From Ferruginibacter yonginensis (GTDB lineage: Bacteria; Bacteroidota; Bacteroidia; Chitinophagales; Chitinophagaceae), in the NCBI RefSeq assembly GCF_042651465.1, contig NZ_JBHSCZ010000001.1:930001-994000 (forward strand): a DNA stretch of 64,000 bases, given 5' to 3'. Positions 35,800-46,382 of this stretch are shown here, piece after piece (positions within the stretch are counted from its first letter, which is position 1; each line of letters starts with the position of its first letter). Made by a program: the position numbers and the translations under genes. The notes under the pieces were generated by a model. The model searched no databases. It was not told where the DNA came from and was given only the letters and a program-made list of their open reading frames with translations.

Positions 35800-38700
35800 T
35801 TACTCAACAATTTGAGTGATGCCTTGTTGTTTGGCACTCCTTGTTTCTTTTATGGTTTTTACACCTTGTATAGTTTCTTTCTTTACCCTTATTAATTGCC
35901 CCTCTTCATCGTACTCATAAAAAGTTGCATAATTATTTTCATCCAATTCAGCGGTTAAACGCAAATTGAGTGGATCATAAACATAACTTTTCATGTTAGC
36001 ATTGAAAGGATGAATACGGATATCATCCCAATAACTAGGTGATGTGCCAGTATTAACAAATTTCAGTTGCATATTTGTCGCAGTAGCAGGTATAGTAAAT
36101 GTTCCTTCTACCTTTTGCCATCCATCGATAATAGCACCTGTTGGTAGAATTTCTACATTTGTAGCACTACCATCATTAAATGCCACTTGTATTTTATTGT
36201 CAGTATAATTAAGTTTAGTACAAGGTGTTGTACACTGCTCTCTAACCCATCCTGAAAACAACATTTTTTTATTAGCAAATGGAGAGAATACTGGATTGAG
36301 GAGTGAATCAGAGATACCTATTCCTTTTGTGTAGATACAACTATTTGAACTAGTGATATCAGTATAACATTCCGTTTGATAAAACATAGAAGCAAAACGC
36401 ATTGAACCAATAGCGGGTAGATTATTACCAGAACAATAATATGCAGTATAATGACCAGCGCCGAAATATATTTTAACCTTATAAAAACCTTTACTTAAAC
36501 AAAATGTAAATGATTCAGAGCTATTAAACAATGATGCGCTTCCAACTATGGTACCATCAAGATCTTCTATAAAAATCACTCCGCTTGCTGAAGTTGTAGC
36601 ATCGGCAAATGCTGTTAAAGTAAGTCCAAATTCGCCATCTTGTGGAAGAAATATGTAACTAGAAGATAAATAAACCTGTGAAAATATGCCAACACATTCA
36701 TTTGTATTTTGGTTAATATATAATGAATCTTGAGGTATAACAGTAAAATCCAAATTACAATTCGGTTCTGTGGGGTAGTTATAACCAGCACTTTGTGGTG
36801 TTGAAGATACTATTGAAAATGTAGCTCCGGGATTAATCAAGGTTTTTAGTGTATCAAGCTTATATCTTAAATTATAATCATCATTAATATTAGATAAGGG
36901 TATATCAAAAATGGCATTATTATAAACCTGTAAAAATTTTGAACCACTATGAGCATTGACATTACTATTTGATGTTACAATTCCACCTGCTAAATTAATA
37001 TGCCTTTTTTCACAACTTTGAGGTATTGAATTCAAGGAGCTATTAAAATAATAATCCTCAAAATTATCAGCAAACATCTCATTAACACGACTATTATTAG
37101 CTACTGCAACAGGTTGATTTTTTGAATAACCATACTGTGCAGCTGTATAAATATTTAAAGGATTTTTCGTTTCTAGTTCTTGACCATACTTATTTATTTT
37201 AGATACCTCAGAATTCCAAACCCATTTATTATTTATGTTACTAGTTGTTAAATTATTATTGGAATTGAAAGTCCAATAATTTGCGTAATCACTCAAGTAG
37301 CCATTTCGTTTAATTCTAGTTAGTGTATTAGAATTTTGTTCTATCCTCTCACCATAATAAACCAAATTTTTATAAGGTTTAAAATTACCCACCAACCCTT
37401 TTAAATATGGATTAATGGTTTTTTCATATTTCCCATTTGTACAATCAACAACCTCATAATATTGACATAATGCTATATCATAAAACCTTGAAAATTTAGG
37501 AAATACCTCATTATCCACCTGCCACTTTTCTTTAAACTCCATTGCGGAAGCTGTTACAACTTTGCTGGCATTATTTAATGATAAAAGATTATTCTGTATC
37601 GGGTTACTCATACAAGTAGCGCTACTAACTGAAAGACCCAAAAGATTTCGTTTTCCACTACGAACAATTTTGAAGCTTACACCTGCCTTAGTAAATAAAT
37701 TACCTTTTTCATCTAAAAAAATAAAATATTTATTCGGCACAGTTAAGGCGGTTGAATTTTTAGTAGTATCAAATGCCCAGATTTTTTTTACACTTGGTGT
37801 TTCAGGACTACAACCCGGTGCACCGTTGCCCACTACTGTAAGATATAATTCATCACCACTTTCAAACAAACTATTTTGTATACTTGGTGATAAAGAAATT
37901 CTACCATTATCAAAATTTACATTAGTATAAATGGCACCAATATTTTTATATGCTAAACCTGTACCGCTATACCCCCAATAAGCAGGGTAGGTAACATTAT
38001 AGATAGGGTCATTAAACTCATTGGCAGTTTTGGTTACAATACCATTACCAGTTTCAATATCATAAGCAATGGTTTTGGTGGTGACTACACTACCTTTATC
38101 CATCACTATAACGCTATCTTCAATGGCATGGTAATTAATGAGCTTTGTACAAGTAACAGCCCTGTATTTATTTTCAGTGACAGTTTTTATAGGGAACATA
38201 AAAATTGCAAAAATAAAAGGTACAGGGATGATGATATCATTTTGAATTTGGCCATTAAAGCCATTAGATTTTACAGTAAACTCTCTAACATCAGTCATCA
38301 GTTCTACATCAATACCTAAATTAGCTTTCACTATTGCACCACTTTGTGCATTATTTACGAAATCGACCTGATCATTAAAACCATTTCTACCAGTATTTTT
38401 ATAACTATAAAAAGAAGATGATAAAGCCGTTTTTTCATCAGATGAACTATATGCAGCTTGTGATTTCATTTTGCCATGCATGTCGTTTGTTTCAACCAAA
38501 AAGCCTTGAGAAACAACTTTCCTATCAATCATTTCTTTATATAAAAAATTAAGCAAATTATTATAATGATATACCTTGGAATCCATCAATGTATTTGCAT
38601 AAAATGTAGGATAATCCTTTGCTGTATAAAATTCTGTTACTTGTTTACCTATAGATGATCGTAAACGTTTACTGGTATCCGTTAAATTTTTATTATTATT

Positions 38701-41700
38701 AATAGAGCGTACTGTTACCTTACTATATCCAACCACTGGAGAAGGGAAGAATGCGTCTAACATGGGCATTTCTATAGCACCGTATTGTGCTGAAGCTAAT
38801 GGTAATTTATTGCTAAATGCAACAATCTCTCTAAATGGATTTTCTTCACTACCAATACCAGGCTCATAAGATGCTACACCACTACTAATGGGTACTTCTT
38901 TACCAGCAATCTTTTCAGTAGTGGTATAGTCGTACTCCTGCCCATATACAGATGTATAACCAAAGCTACTACTACCAGTAGGGTTGAGCATTTTTTTCCA
39001 GTTATCTTTTACAATAACCTTTTTTACACGATACCCACCACCATATTTTATTTTATTAGGATTAGCTAAACGAACAAATGATTTTGATAATTGTATCGTT
39101 CGTGCTTTAGATACACTTCGCATTTGTTGATCAACATTCTTAAATACATTTTTAATAGAAGTTAATGCAGTTACTACCATCCCAAAAAAATCAACTATTC
39201 CTCCAGGCTCTACTTCATAACCTTCAAAAGCTTGTCCTGGTAAACTTTCTGTTAAAAATCCGATTGCACTTTTTGCTAAAGGACTTTTACCATCTACTGC
39301 TTTTAGTTTGATATAAATAATATCTTTATTGGTGCTGTTACTACATACTCCATATTCATCGTATTGAGCATACACTGTTAATGCCTCTGGACCTTTAGGC
39401 ATATTAACTAATATTTTAAATGCTATTTGATTAAATCCTTCTAAATACTTTTCATAAATTTCCTGCTTTTGAGCGGTAACTACATTGCTAACAATCGGCT
39501 GTGTAAGTTGTACATATACATACATATTATCCGTAGCCGCTAATCCATTTTGGTACATACTATTATTGGAAGTAGCAACAGTTGAATTACCTAAACCAAA
39601 AATATTTTGCATATTGCATGCCCTCTTGTTTTGAACATATCCGTAATCATCAGATTCGTATTGAACCTCCATTTGTCCACCAGAAGGAAGCAATATCCGC
39701 TTCAAACTCCAAGCACCTGCAAAAGCATCATTTTTAACTTTATCAGATACTGTATAAGGGTACTCGGCATTAGTTAATCCGATAGGATTCGCAGTAACAG
39801 CATCTTTATAAGTACCCCACCTGTCAGATGCGCTATAAGCATAATTAGGATTATCAGTTGCAGCTGAATTACTATTATATTGATAGTTAAAAACATACCT
39901 ATCTTTAACAGACCTTACCTGTCCATTGTAACTAAAAAATATAGATTCTAAAGTAAGTTTACCACCACCTGATGGATTGTCAGGCGTACCATTACAAAGC
40001 GTATAGCTATAAGTAAAATTTACAGTTTTAATAGGTATAGCATTGTTAATTCCTTTAGCTTTAATTTCAGCTTTAGTATATAAATCAATTTGCTTTAAAC
40101 GTTTATTAGCATCTTCATTAGCATTAGCATTTCCATTGAATTCACTTGAAACACCTTTAGCATCTAACCTAGTTTCTGTTTTAAAAATAGCAATCATGTT
40201 CTTTGACTCTATTGCATTCAAATACCAAACTTCTCTTTCGCCGTAAGTAATAGTGGCTTTATTATCTTTTTTCTCAGACTTGATTCCTTCATTAAAATGA
40301 GCACTATAGCCATTACTCCTCGGTGTTCTCCACTTGTGGGTAGAAGTTGATTTAGAATAATCAAACTTAACTGCAGTTCCTAAATCATCTTCAGTAATAC
40401 CATTTCCTGTTACATCAACATAATCGGGAGATAATAAACCAGTCAACAAAAAAGACGCAGCATAAGCTGGAGTTTCTTGATTCATTACATAACCATCTAA
40501 CTTCGATGAATTACTCATATGAGGTGAAGAAACTTGAGGTTCTGTTGGATCGAAATTTACAATACCGGTTGATGGGTTACCAATATTATTGACAGAAAAA
40601 GTAAATTCTTTTTGTACCAAATTATAAACAGGAAGCCCATATACATAGCGCATACCACTCGTTTCTAATACATCTATTTCAGAAATATGATGCGCCTTTC
40701 TGTAATTATCATCTACCCTAGCTATTTCGTTATATATGATATTATTGTTTGCATCAAATCCGGTATAATTTCTAATCGATTTTTCTAAACCAATATCAGA
40801 AGCCTCCTTAGCAGTAAACATGGTAGTTACTTGCGTACGCTTATCTCTCTCTGTAAGTGTAGTATTATTTGAAAGGGATAAATTACCTTTTACAGCTAAT
40901 GTTTTTTTATCAAATTGCTCTAAATTCGATTCTAAAACAGGGTTTACTGATGAGCCCCCTAATTTAAATCGCACTAAGCGATCTCCTCCTACCCTTGAAA
41001 GTTGTTGATTACTGGTTACAGTAAGTTCACTAGGATTTCTAAAATAAATATTTTCAAAGGTCGAATTAGGTTTATAAGATTGAAATGACATTGTTTTCTT
41101 TAAGGTATTATTTCCATCTTCCCACCCTCCAACTTTAGTAGGTGTATGCACAATATTCCAATTCCCCCCGAAATGTCCTCCGGGTGCCAAATCAACACCA
41201 ATCGATATGTTATTATCCTTCGAAATAGTTTCATTGTCTTTCATAAACCCCAATTCCCCTCTATATGCCCTAATATCACCACCGGTACCCTCACCTTGTA
41301 TAGAAAAAACATCGTATGCATATTGTGGTGCAGATATTATAGGAGTGTTCGGAGTAACTTCTGCATCATTTAAACGATTAAAATCCATCACGGCATCTTT
41401 ATTATTCAAAGCTTTTTCAGAATACATAAAACCAACCAACGACTTTTTAATCACTTTCCATTCATTAGGTATTTTTGACTCAGAATAATAACCATTTGCA
41501 GTTCCTGATAGTCTTACACCTCCAAAAGTGCCTATACCTAATTCAACTTGCCCAGAATAATTTGAATATTGTAAGGGCATCCTTAAAGTTGGTATATATG
41601 AAGGTTTTGCAAAACTTATAGGTGATGGCCTAAAAAATTTATAATAACCACCTAGTGTTAAATTCAAATCTTTTATACCAGTACGAGAATTATAACTTGT

Positions 41701-42627
41701 ACTAATTCCCACTCCTAAACCATCAGATCTATTGCCTAATGGTAAACTTGCGTTCAAAGATGGTGACAAGGTAAAACCAGACCTAGAACTAGATTTTGTG
41801 GAAAGACCAAAATTAATATTACCGCCTCCACCGCCTCCACTAGAACTATCAGTTTTTTCTGCTGACTTCTCACTCTTCACACTTTCAGTAATAGGAATAC
41901 TAACTGAAATGGAGGTTCCAAAATCAATGGCTGGCCCTAAGTAATTATTATATGAATAACCAATTGTTTTCCCAAAAGCAAGTTTTGGTTTTTTTAACCC
42001 CATAATTTCTACATCAGCTCCAATTTCTCCTCCCCAAGTTCTATTAGGTTTTACGTTTTGTGTTTGAATAAGTTGATCTTCACCGTTAAAATCATCTGGC
42101 ACACCTCTTAAGTTTCTGCTAACAGTACCAGGGTTGATGTTCCACCCTAAACCTACCCAACTAGCTTCTTGTTCCATAGTAACACCTCCATTATAAAATA
42201 AGTTTACAGGGTAGCCGCCTACATCTAGCAAAGGGATACTATAAGAAAAATCACCTGTAAATAAATTCACTAAATTATCAGACCCCACCGCCTTAAAACT
42301 AGAAGCTTCTGGCGAACCTGGACCTCCAATATCTCCTTTAAAAAAAACTGAAGGTTTATTGGTTGGTAAATGTGATACATTCCCATTTTTGTTTAATGTA
42401 GGCAATGGTTTTATGTTACTAGGATCTATGGTTGTAACATTAAAATTTTTAGAGCCATTGATTTTAAATTGATTAGCTGTTTCGGAAAAATTATTTATGA
42501 AATAAGGATTACCGCTGGGCACATGCAAAGCCGCTTGTAAGGGTAATGCTATTACCTGTGTATAAAATAAAATAAATAAAAAATAAGCAAAATGCTTTGG
42601 GTACTTAATAGCTATCGTTTGTATCAT
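35800..42627 (-). CDS. Giant exported YD-repeat shell-type protein without toxin domain
   Basis: A 2275-aa protein. It has an N-terminal signal segment (about residues 12-33). Near residue 110 is the opening found in large Bacteroidota RHS-associated proteins (SDNLVNLFTGDFSYSIPLLDVGGYPVNLFYNGG, WVGLGWNINPGTVSRNLRG). A Gly/Ser-rich break (about 265-275, SSGGGGGG) follows, then a very long beta-rich body. Around 2080-2200 is a jelly-roll, carbohydrate-binding-module-like part (FSGWVREQC, GWQKVEGTFTIPA, YWDDIRIHP), and the end is a YD repeat (YVYDPLNLRLTAELDENNYATFYEYDEEGQLIRVKKE). It has no RHS core or toxin end, so it looks like a partner shell for the downstream RHS protein. Ten bases separate it from the upstream gene. 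Confidence 0.85.
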   Translation of the reverse strand: MIQTIAIKYPKHFAYFLFILFYTQVIALPLQAALHVPSGNPYFINNFSETANQFKINGSKNFNVTTIDPSNIKPLPTLNKNGNVSHLPTNKPSVFFKGDIGGPGSPEASSFKAVGSDNLVNLFTGDFSYSIPLLDVGGYPVNLFYNGGVTMEQEASWVGLGWNINPGTVSRNLRGVPDDFNGEDQLIQTQNVKPNRTWGGEIGADVEIMGLKKPKLAFGKTIGYSYNNYLGPAIDFGTSISVSIPITESVKSEKSAEKTDSSSGGGGGGNINFGLSTKSSSRSGFTLSPSLNASLPLGNRSDGLGVGISTSYNSRTGIKDLNLTLGGYYKFFRPSPISFAKPSYIPTLRMPLQYSNYSGQVELGIGTFGGVRLSGTANGYYSESKIPNEWKVIKKSLVGFMYSEKALNNKDAVMDFNRLNDAEVTPNTPIISAPQYAYDVFSIQGEGTGGDIRAYRGELGFMKDNETISKDNNISIGVDLAPGGHFGGNWNIVHTPTKVGGWEDGNNTLKKTMSFQSYKPNSTFENIYFRNPSELTVTSNQQLSRVGGDRLVRFKLGGSSVNPVLESNLEQFDKKTLAVKGNLSLSNNTTLTERDKRTQVTTMFTAKEASDIGLEKSIRNYTGFDANNNIIYNEIARVDDNYRKAHHISEIDVLETSGMRYVYGLPVYNLVQKEFTFSVNNIGNPSTGIVNFDPTEPQVSSPHMSNSSKLDGYVMNQETPAYAASFLLTGLLSPDYVDVTGNGITEDDLGTAVKFDYSKSTSTHKWRTPRSNGYSAHFNEGIKSEKKDNKATITYGEREVWYLNAIESKNMIAIFKTETRLDAKGVSSEFNGNANANEDANKRLKQIDLYTKAEIKAKGINNAIPIKTVNFTYSYTLCNGTPDNPSGGGKLTLESIFFSYNGQVRSVKDRYVFNYQYNSNSAATDNPNYAYSASDRWGTYKDAVTANPIGLTNAEYPYTVSDKVKNDAFAGAWSLKRILLPSGGQMEVQYESDDYGYVQNKRACNMQNIFGLGNSTVATSNNSMYQNGLAATDNMYVYVQLTQPIVSNVVTAQKQEIYEKYLEGFNQIAFKILVNMPKGPEALTVYAQYDEYGVCSNSTNKDIIYIKLKAVDGKSPLAKSAIGFLTESLPGQAFEGYEVEPGGIVDFFGMVVTALTSIKNVFKNVDQQMRSVSKARTIQLSKSFVRLANPNKIKYGGGYRVKKVIVKDNWKKMLNPTGSSSFGYTSVYGQEYDYTTTEKIAGKEVPISSGVASYEPGIGSEENPFREIVAFSNKLPLASAQYGAIEMPMLDAFFPSPVVGYSKVTVRSINNNKNLTDTSKRLRSSIGKQVTEFYTAKDYPTFYANTLMDSKVYHYNNLLNFLYKEMIDRKVVSQGFLVETNDMHGKMKSQAAYSSSDEKTALSSSFYSYKNTGRNGFNDQVDFVNNAQSGAIVKANLGIDVELMTDVREFTVKSNGFNGQIQNDIIIPVPFIFAIFMFPIKTVTENKYRAVTCTKLINYHAIEDSVIVMDKGSVVTTKTIAYDIETGNGIVTKTANEFNDPIYNVTYPAYWGYSGTGLAYKNIGAIYTNVNFDNGRISLSPSIQNSLFESGDELYLTVVGNGAPGCSPETPSVKKIWAFDTTKNSTALTVPNKYFIFLDEKGNLFTKAGVSFKIVRSGKRNLLGLSVSSATCMSNPIQNNLLSLNNASKVVTASAMEFKEKWQVDNEVFPKFSRFYDIALCQYYEVVDCTNGKYEKTINPYLKGLVGNFKPYKNLVYYGERIEQNSNTLTRIKRNGYLSDYANYWTFNSNNNLTTSNINNKWVWNSEVSKINKYGQELETKNPLNIYTAAQYGYSKNQPVAVANNSRVNEMFADNFEDYYFNSSLNSIPQSCEKRHINLAGGIVTSNSNVNAHSGSKFLQVYNNAIFDIPLSNINDDYNLRYKLDTLKTLINPGATFSIVSSTPQSAGYNYPTEPNCNLDFTVIPQDSLYINQNTNECVGIFSQVYLSSSYIFLPQDGEFGLTLTAFADATTSASGVIFIEDLDGTIVGSASLFNSSESFTFCLSKGFYKVKIYFGAGHYTAYYCSGNNLPAIGSMRFASMFYQTECYTDITSSNSCIYTKGIGISDSLLNPVFSPFANKKMLFSGWVREQCTTPCTKLNYTDNKIQVAFNDGSATNVEILPTGAIIDGWQKVEGTFTIPATATNMQLKFVNTGTSPSYWDDIRIHPFNANMKSYVYDPLNLRLTAELDENNYATFYEYDEEGQLIRVKKETIQGVKTIKETRSAKQQGITQIVE

Positions 42628-42637
42628 TGCTGCTAAA

Positions 42638-43705
42638 TTATTTTGATGGAGTACTGAATGTTAGAGTATGAGATTGTTTGTTTTTATCAACTATATTAAT
42701 ACTGTAAATATGATTCGCTTTAAATTTTTTTGATAAACTAAAATCTAAATAATTATCTCCTTGAGTGATTTTTTGTTGTAGACTTTTAATGGTATTTCCT
42801 TTTTCGTCTATAAAAAGTATAGTAGCATCATAATCAGTATAATTTGAAAAATATTTTATATGTAAAGTGTCACCAACAATACCATAGGTTCCCTTTTGCT
42901 CATCGCTTATTTGTAAATAATAACCATTTACTAAATGGTTCTCTTTTTTTTCTTCATGTATCGTAAAAACAAATACATCACTTTTACCTGCATAATTATA
43001 ATCGTCTCTTGCCTGTACTTGCCAAGCGTAGGTTTTTTCTTTTTCAAATGGTAAACCTAAACCCATAAGCGATAATTGATTGGTGGGTATATTTGAAGCT
43101 GAATAGAAAGGTATATTTTGTTGTACCGCTTCAACTGGTTTTTGTCCTACCAATAACTCAACAATGTTAATTTCATAACTAAGTCTGTTAAATAAATTAA
43201 AGGGTGAAGGTGGTAACCAAGTTAGTTGCGTAGGGCTATTTATCAGTTGTGAAGCATCAACTGGCGTAATTAATATAGGAGGGCTCAAAGGCTCAATATC
43301 AAATGAAATACATTCTTCTGCTAAAATGTTTTTATCGCCTGTAAGTCTATAGCAAGCTGTGTAATCGCCTATGGGCAGTAATTCGTCTGTTCTAACGTTG
43401 ATATTGTTTACAACGTTATTATATTGAATTGGTTGCAATTGTGAAACATTGAATTGCTTTGCGCCAGCTTGAAGTTGAATATTGGCTGTTGTCGCTGTAA
43501 GTACTTCTAATCCATTGATCCTATTCCTTAAAATTAATTCAAGCCTACATTCTATAGTTGTAGTAGAAGTATTTATAATAGCTACATTCCATAAATTACT
43601 CTTCTGAATAATACCAGCTAAAGGTAAAACTGGTTGTATGGTAAACTGTGACTTAACATACAAAAACCAACTACTAAAAATTAAAAAAAGTATACTCTTT
43701 TTCAT
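42638..43705 (-). CDS. Exported TANFOR/fibronectin-like protein
   Basis: A 355-aa exported protein with a signal peptide (residues 1-19). The N-terminal half resembles an Ig-like fold (WNVAIINTSTTTIECRLELILRN). From about 145 it has the pattern ITPVDASQLINSPTQLTWLPPSPF, YEINIVELLVGQKPVEA and YAWQVQARDDYNYAGKSDVFVFT, which I associate with TANFOR- or fibronectin-III-like domains of Bacteroidota surface proteins. The C-terminal 90 residues form another beta sandwich (IVGDTLHIKYFSNYTDY). It is probably a structural or adaptor protein of the RHS locus. It lies 10 bases from its neighbours on each side. The domain name is from memory and should be tested by profile search. Confidence 0.75.
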   Translation of the reverse strand: MKKSILFLIFSSWFLYVKSQFTIQPVLPLAGIIQKSNLWNVAIINTSTTTIECRLELILRNRINGLEVLTATTANIQLQAGAKQFNVSQLQPIQYNNVVNNINVRTDELLPIGDYTACYRLTGDKNILAEECISFDIEPLSPPILITPVDASQLINSPTQLTWLPPSPFNLFNRLSYEINIVELLVGQKPVEAVQQNIPFYSASNIPTNQLSLMGLGLPFEKEKTYAWQVQARDDYNYAGKSDVFVFTIHEEKKENHLVNGYYLQISDEQKGTYGIVGDTLHIKYFSNYTDYDATILFIDEKGNTIKSLQQKITQGDNYLDFSLSKKFKANHIYSINIVDKNKQSHTLTFSTPSK

Positions 43706-43715
43706 ATTATTATTT

Positions 43716-46088
43716 TTAAAATACCCTATTAAAAGTTATTCTCCCTACATCTACAGGAAGCAAGTTTCTATAAAAACCTGGTAAATAAATTTTATCGTAT
43801 TGTAATTGTATAGTACCAATTTTATCTACTTTAAAAAACATAGCTGCCCTACCACCCCAAAGGGTATTTGCCTTATTGATACGATTCCATTTTGCACCTC
43901 CTGTAATCGAAAACTTATTATTTGGTTGGTAAGTAACTACTGGCTCAATACTTAATTGATGTATAAAGTTTTGTTGTGTTATGGATGCAATACCTTGTAA
44001 GTTGAAATGTTTTAAATTGATAGTGTGTTCAAAATTAATAGTAGTGGCGTTGTAATATATAAATCCACTATCTATTTGTTGATTATAAAACTTAGTATAG
44101 GTCGCATTACTTAACATACTTAAATTTCCTAAAACGTATGTGTGACTAACAATTGCGTTGAGCGTATTATACCTACTTTCAAACAATACATTATTATTAC
44201 TCAAACTTAATTGTGATGAAGGATAATATCCAACAGATATAAATGGAAATTTAGGTACCCTCAAGGTTAATTGTAATGATTTAAAAATATTAGTTGTTGA
44301 AAATTGAGGTGCAGCTATAGGACTATTAAAATCGTTTTTTCGAATGGCAGCATCAACTAAAAATTTATTTCGCCAAAGACTTTGATTAAGTTTAATCATC
44401 CAAGCATCCTGCTTATTATTTGTAGGAAATAGTGTGAAAGATTGAAACCCTTCTCCAGTTTTACGATAATAACTGGTCAATTTAGTTTTACCATAAGTAC
44501 TGAATAACTTGATACTCCAAGCTTCATTAGTTTTGTTTTGTAAATCAAAAATTTTCCCCTTTATGCTGGGTGAAGTAGATTTAGCATATTCTGCAATCAG
44601 ATAATTATTCGCATTTAGTGCGGCTTTGGTTTCAATAGATATACCTGCAATAGGTTGAACTGAAGCAGTATCATTGATAGATCGCTGATTTAATAAAGCT
44701 TTCTTACCAGAATAATAAGTTACGATAAAATTGGTACCATCTTTTTTTCCGAATCCTGCTCGTAATAATCCCACTGATTGATTGCTTCCTGCATAATTTC
44801 CTTTTACAATGTAATCTCTAAATCTATAATTCACTTTTCCGGCCGCAGCAGCTACGTAAACTTTATTAGGGTTTAGTTCTACATTAATACCATTTAACGA
44901 AATATTCTTTACAGTTAATTCAGAATAATCAATCCATGTTCTGCCAATACCAATTTGTTTAACTGATAATAAAAACTTTTGAAACTTTGAAAGAGCACCA
45001 TTGTCTAATTGATTAGTTGCAATATATTCGTCAAGAGTTGATTTATCTTTGATATTATTGATTTTACTTTTAATTATTCTTAATGAATCAAGTATTTTAT
45101 GTTGATAAGATTGATATTTTTTAAATGCTTCTTGTAGCATTTCTTTATTCTTCTGAAGGAGTAATTGCTTTTCCTTAAGTGCTGAATAATATCCAACACT
45201 ATCCATTGAATTGATAGTATTTATATTTTGGGGTATTTTGAGGTCATTATCGCTTTTATTTTTTAGTTGATTTTTTAACTGCTTTTCATTTTTTTCTACA
45301 GCTTCTTGAGTACTTGATTTATTGTAATTTAACCTTTCTAAATTGGACACTTGCTGCTTAATTGTTTCATAATTATTCGATAATTTTTTTAATGAATCTA
45401 TAATAGCAGCCTTTTTTTTCTCAAATAAAGGATTAATAAAATCTTTTGAAGTACCTAAAATTGAGGTATTTGTATTTACATGTTTGTCAAGAGAACTAGG
45501 TTGTGCAAATTGCTCTGGAGTTTTGTTTAAATAAGGATCTGATAAAAGATTTTCTACATCAAGCAACATGTTTTTCTTTATACCTGATAACAATTCTTGC
45601 TGCTTAAATTGAAAAGAAACATCAGTAGCGTTAGTAAAAAAAGGAGAGTTGGAGTGTCTGGTTGTAAAAAATACTGTAAAAGGAAGTTGTTCCTTCAAGG
45701 TGATATCTAACCTTGTTTGTAGGGATTGCTGTACTACATCATTTTGTGTAAATGGAGTATCAATGTAACTTCGATAGTTTAAATTATAGGTAATATTTCC
45801 ATGTACTGTTAAAAATTTTGTAGTTGGTTTTATTATGCTATATGCTGTACTATTAGAACTTAATACAACAACTTCATTTGGAAAGAAATAACCTTCGTTC
45901 AAATAAGCTTTACAACCAACCCTATACTGTTCTATAAAAACTACACCCGAGTCTACTACTTTATAACTTATTTTAAAAGGACCATTTTCGCCACTTGGTT
46001 CAGTAACTTTTACAACAGTTACATTTTGACAAAATGCACTAAAAAAAAACAATAAAGTAATAGTTGTTAAAAGGGTAAATCTAATCAT
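43716..46088 (-). CDS. Probable outer-membrane barrel protein with central coiled coil, first gene of RHS operon
   Basis: A 790-aa exported protein. Residues 1-20 are a signal peptide. Residues 30-200 are beta-rich, about 215-340 are a charged coiled coil (KKKAAIIDSLKKLSNNYETIKQQVSNLERL, QKNKEMLQEAFKKYQSYQHKILDSL), and the last 400 residues are repeated amphipathic strands with aromatic ends (SIKLFSTYGKTKLTSYYRK, NKFSITGGAKWNRI), finishing in GRITFNRVF with a terminal Phe, as in outer-membrane barrels. It is the promoter-proximal gene of the five-protein exported set and could anchor or secrete the YD-repeat proteins. No known family was recognised. Confidence 0.8.
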   Translation of the reverse strand: MIRFTLLTTITLLFFFSAFCQNVTVVKVTEPSGENGPFKISYKVVDSGVVFIEQYRVGCKAYLNEGYFFPNEVVVLSSNSTAYSIIKPTTKFLTVHGNITYNLNYRSYIDTPFTQNDVVQQSLQTRLDITLKEQLPFTVFFTTRHSNSPFFTNATDVSFQFKQQELLSGIKKNMLLDVENLLSDPYLNKTPEQFAQPSSLDKHVNTNTSILGTSKDFINPLFEKKKAAIIDSLKKLSNNYETIKQQVSNLERLNYNKSSTQEAVEKNEKQLKNQLKNKSDNDLKIPQNINTINSMDSVGYYSALKEKQLLLQKNKEMLQEAFKKYQSYQHKILDSLRIIKSKINNIKDKSTLDEYIATNQLDNGALSKFQKFLLSVKQIGIGRTWIDYSELTVKNISLNGINVELNPNKVYVAAAAGKVNYRFRDYIVKGNYAGSNQSVGLLRAGFGKKDGTNFIVTYYSGKKALLNQRSINDTASVQPIAGISIETKAALNANNYLIAEYAKSTSPSIKGKIFDLQNKTNEAWSIKLFSTYGKTKLTSYYRKTGEGFQSFTLFPTNNKQDAWMIKLNQSLWRNKFLVDAAIRKNDFNSPIAAPQFSTTNIFKSLQLTLRVPKFPFISVGYYPSSQLSLSNNNVLFESRYNTLNAIVSHTYVLGNLSMLSNATYTKFYNQQIDSGFIYYNATTINFEHTINLKHFNLQGIASITQQNFIHQLSIEPVVTYQPNNKFSITGGAKWNRINKANTLWGGRAAMFFKVDKIGTIQLQYDKIYLPGFYRNLLPVDVGRITFNRVF

Positions 46089-46382
46089 TAGAGTACGGCT
46101 ACTTTGTTTGATTTGATACTATAAAACAACAACATATTTTTAACATAACAAAAAAATATCTAAAATAATTATCAATCCATAATTATTAATTTGAATATTT
46201 TATTTTAAGTAATTGAAAAACATAGCTTTAAGTTTTCTATTAATAAATAGTTACTTCATTAAATAATTTCAAAAATTATAGTGTTTGAATCAAATGCGTT
46301 TATTTGTGACCGTTTCGCAATTCAGCTTCAACATGTTTTATACAACTTTGTTGCGCCGTTATAAATTTTTGTGCATTAATAC

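Noticed and set aside
37562..37930. Plus-strand 122-aa frame inside the 2275-aa YD protein
   Set aside because: No start-site or domain support; antisense to a continuous large gene.
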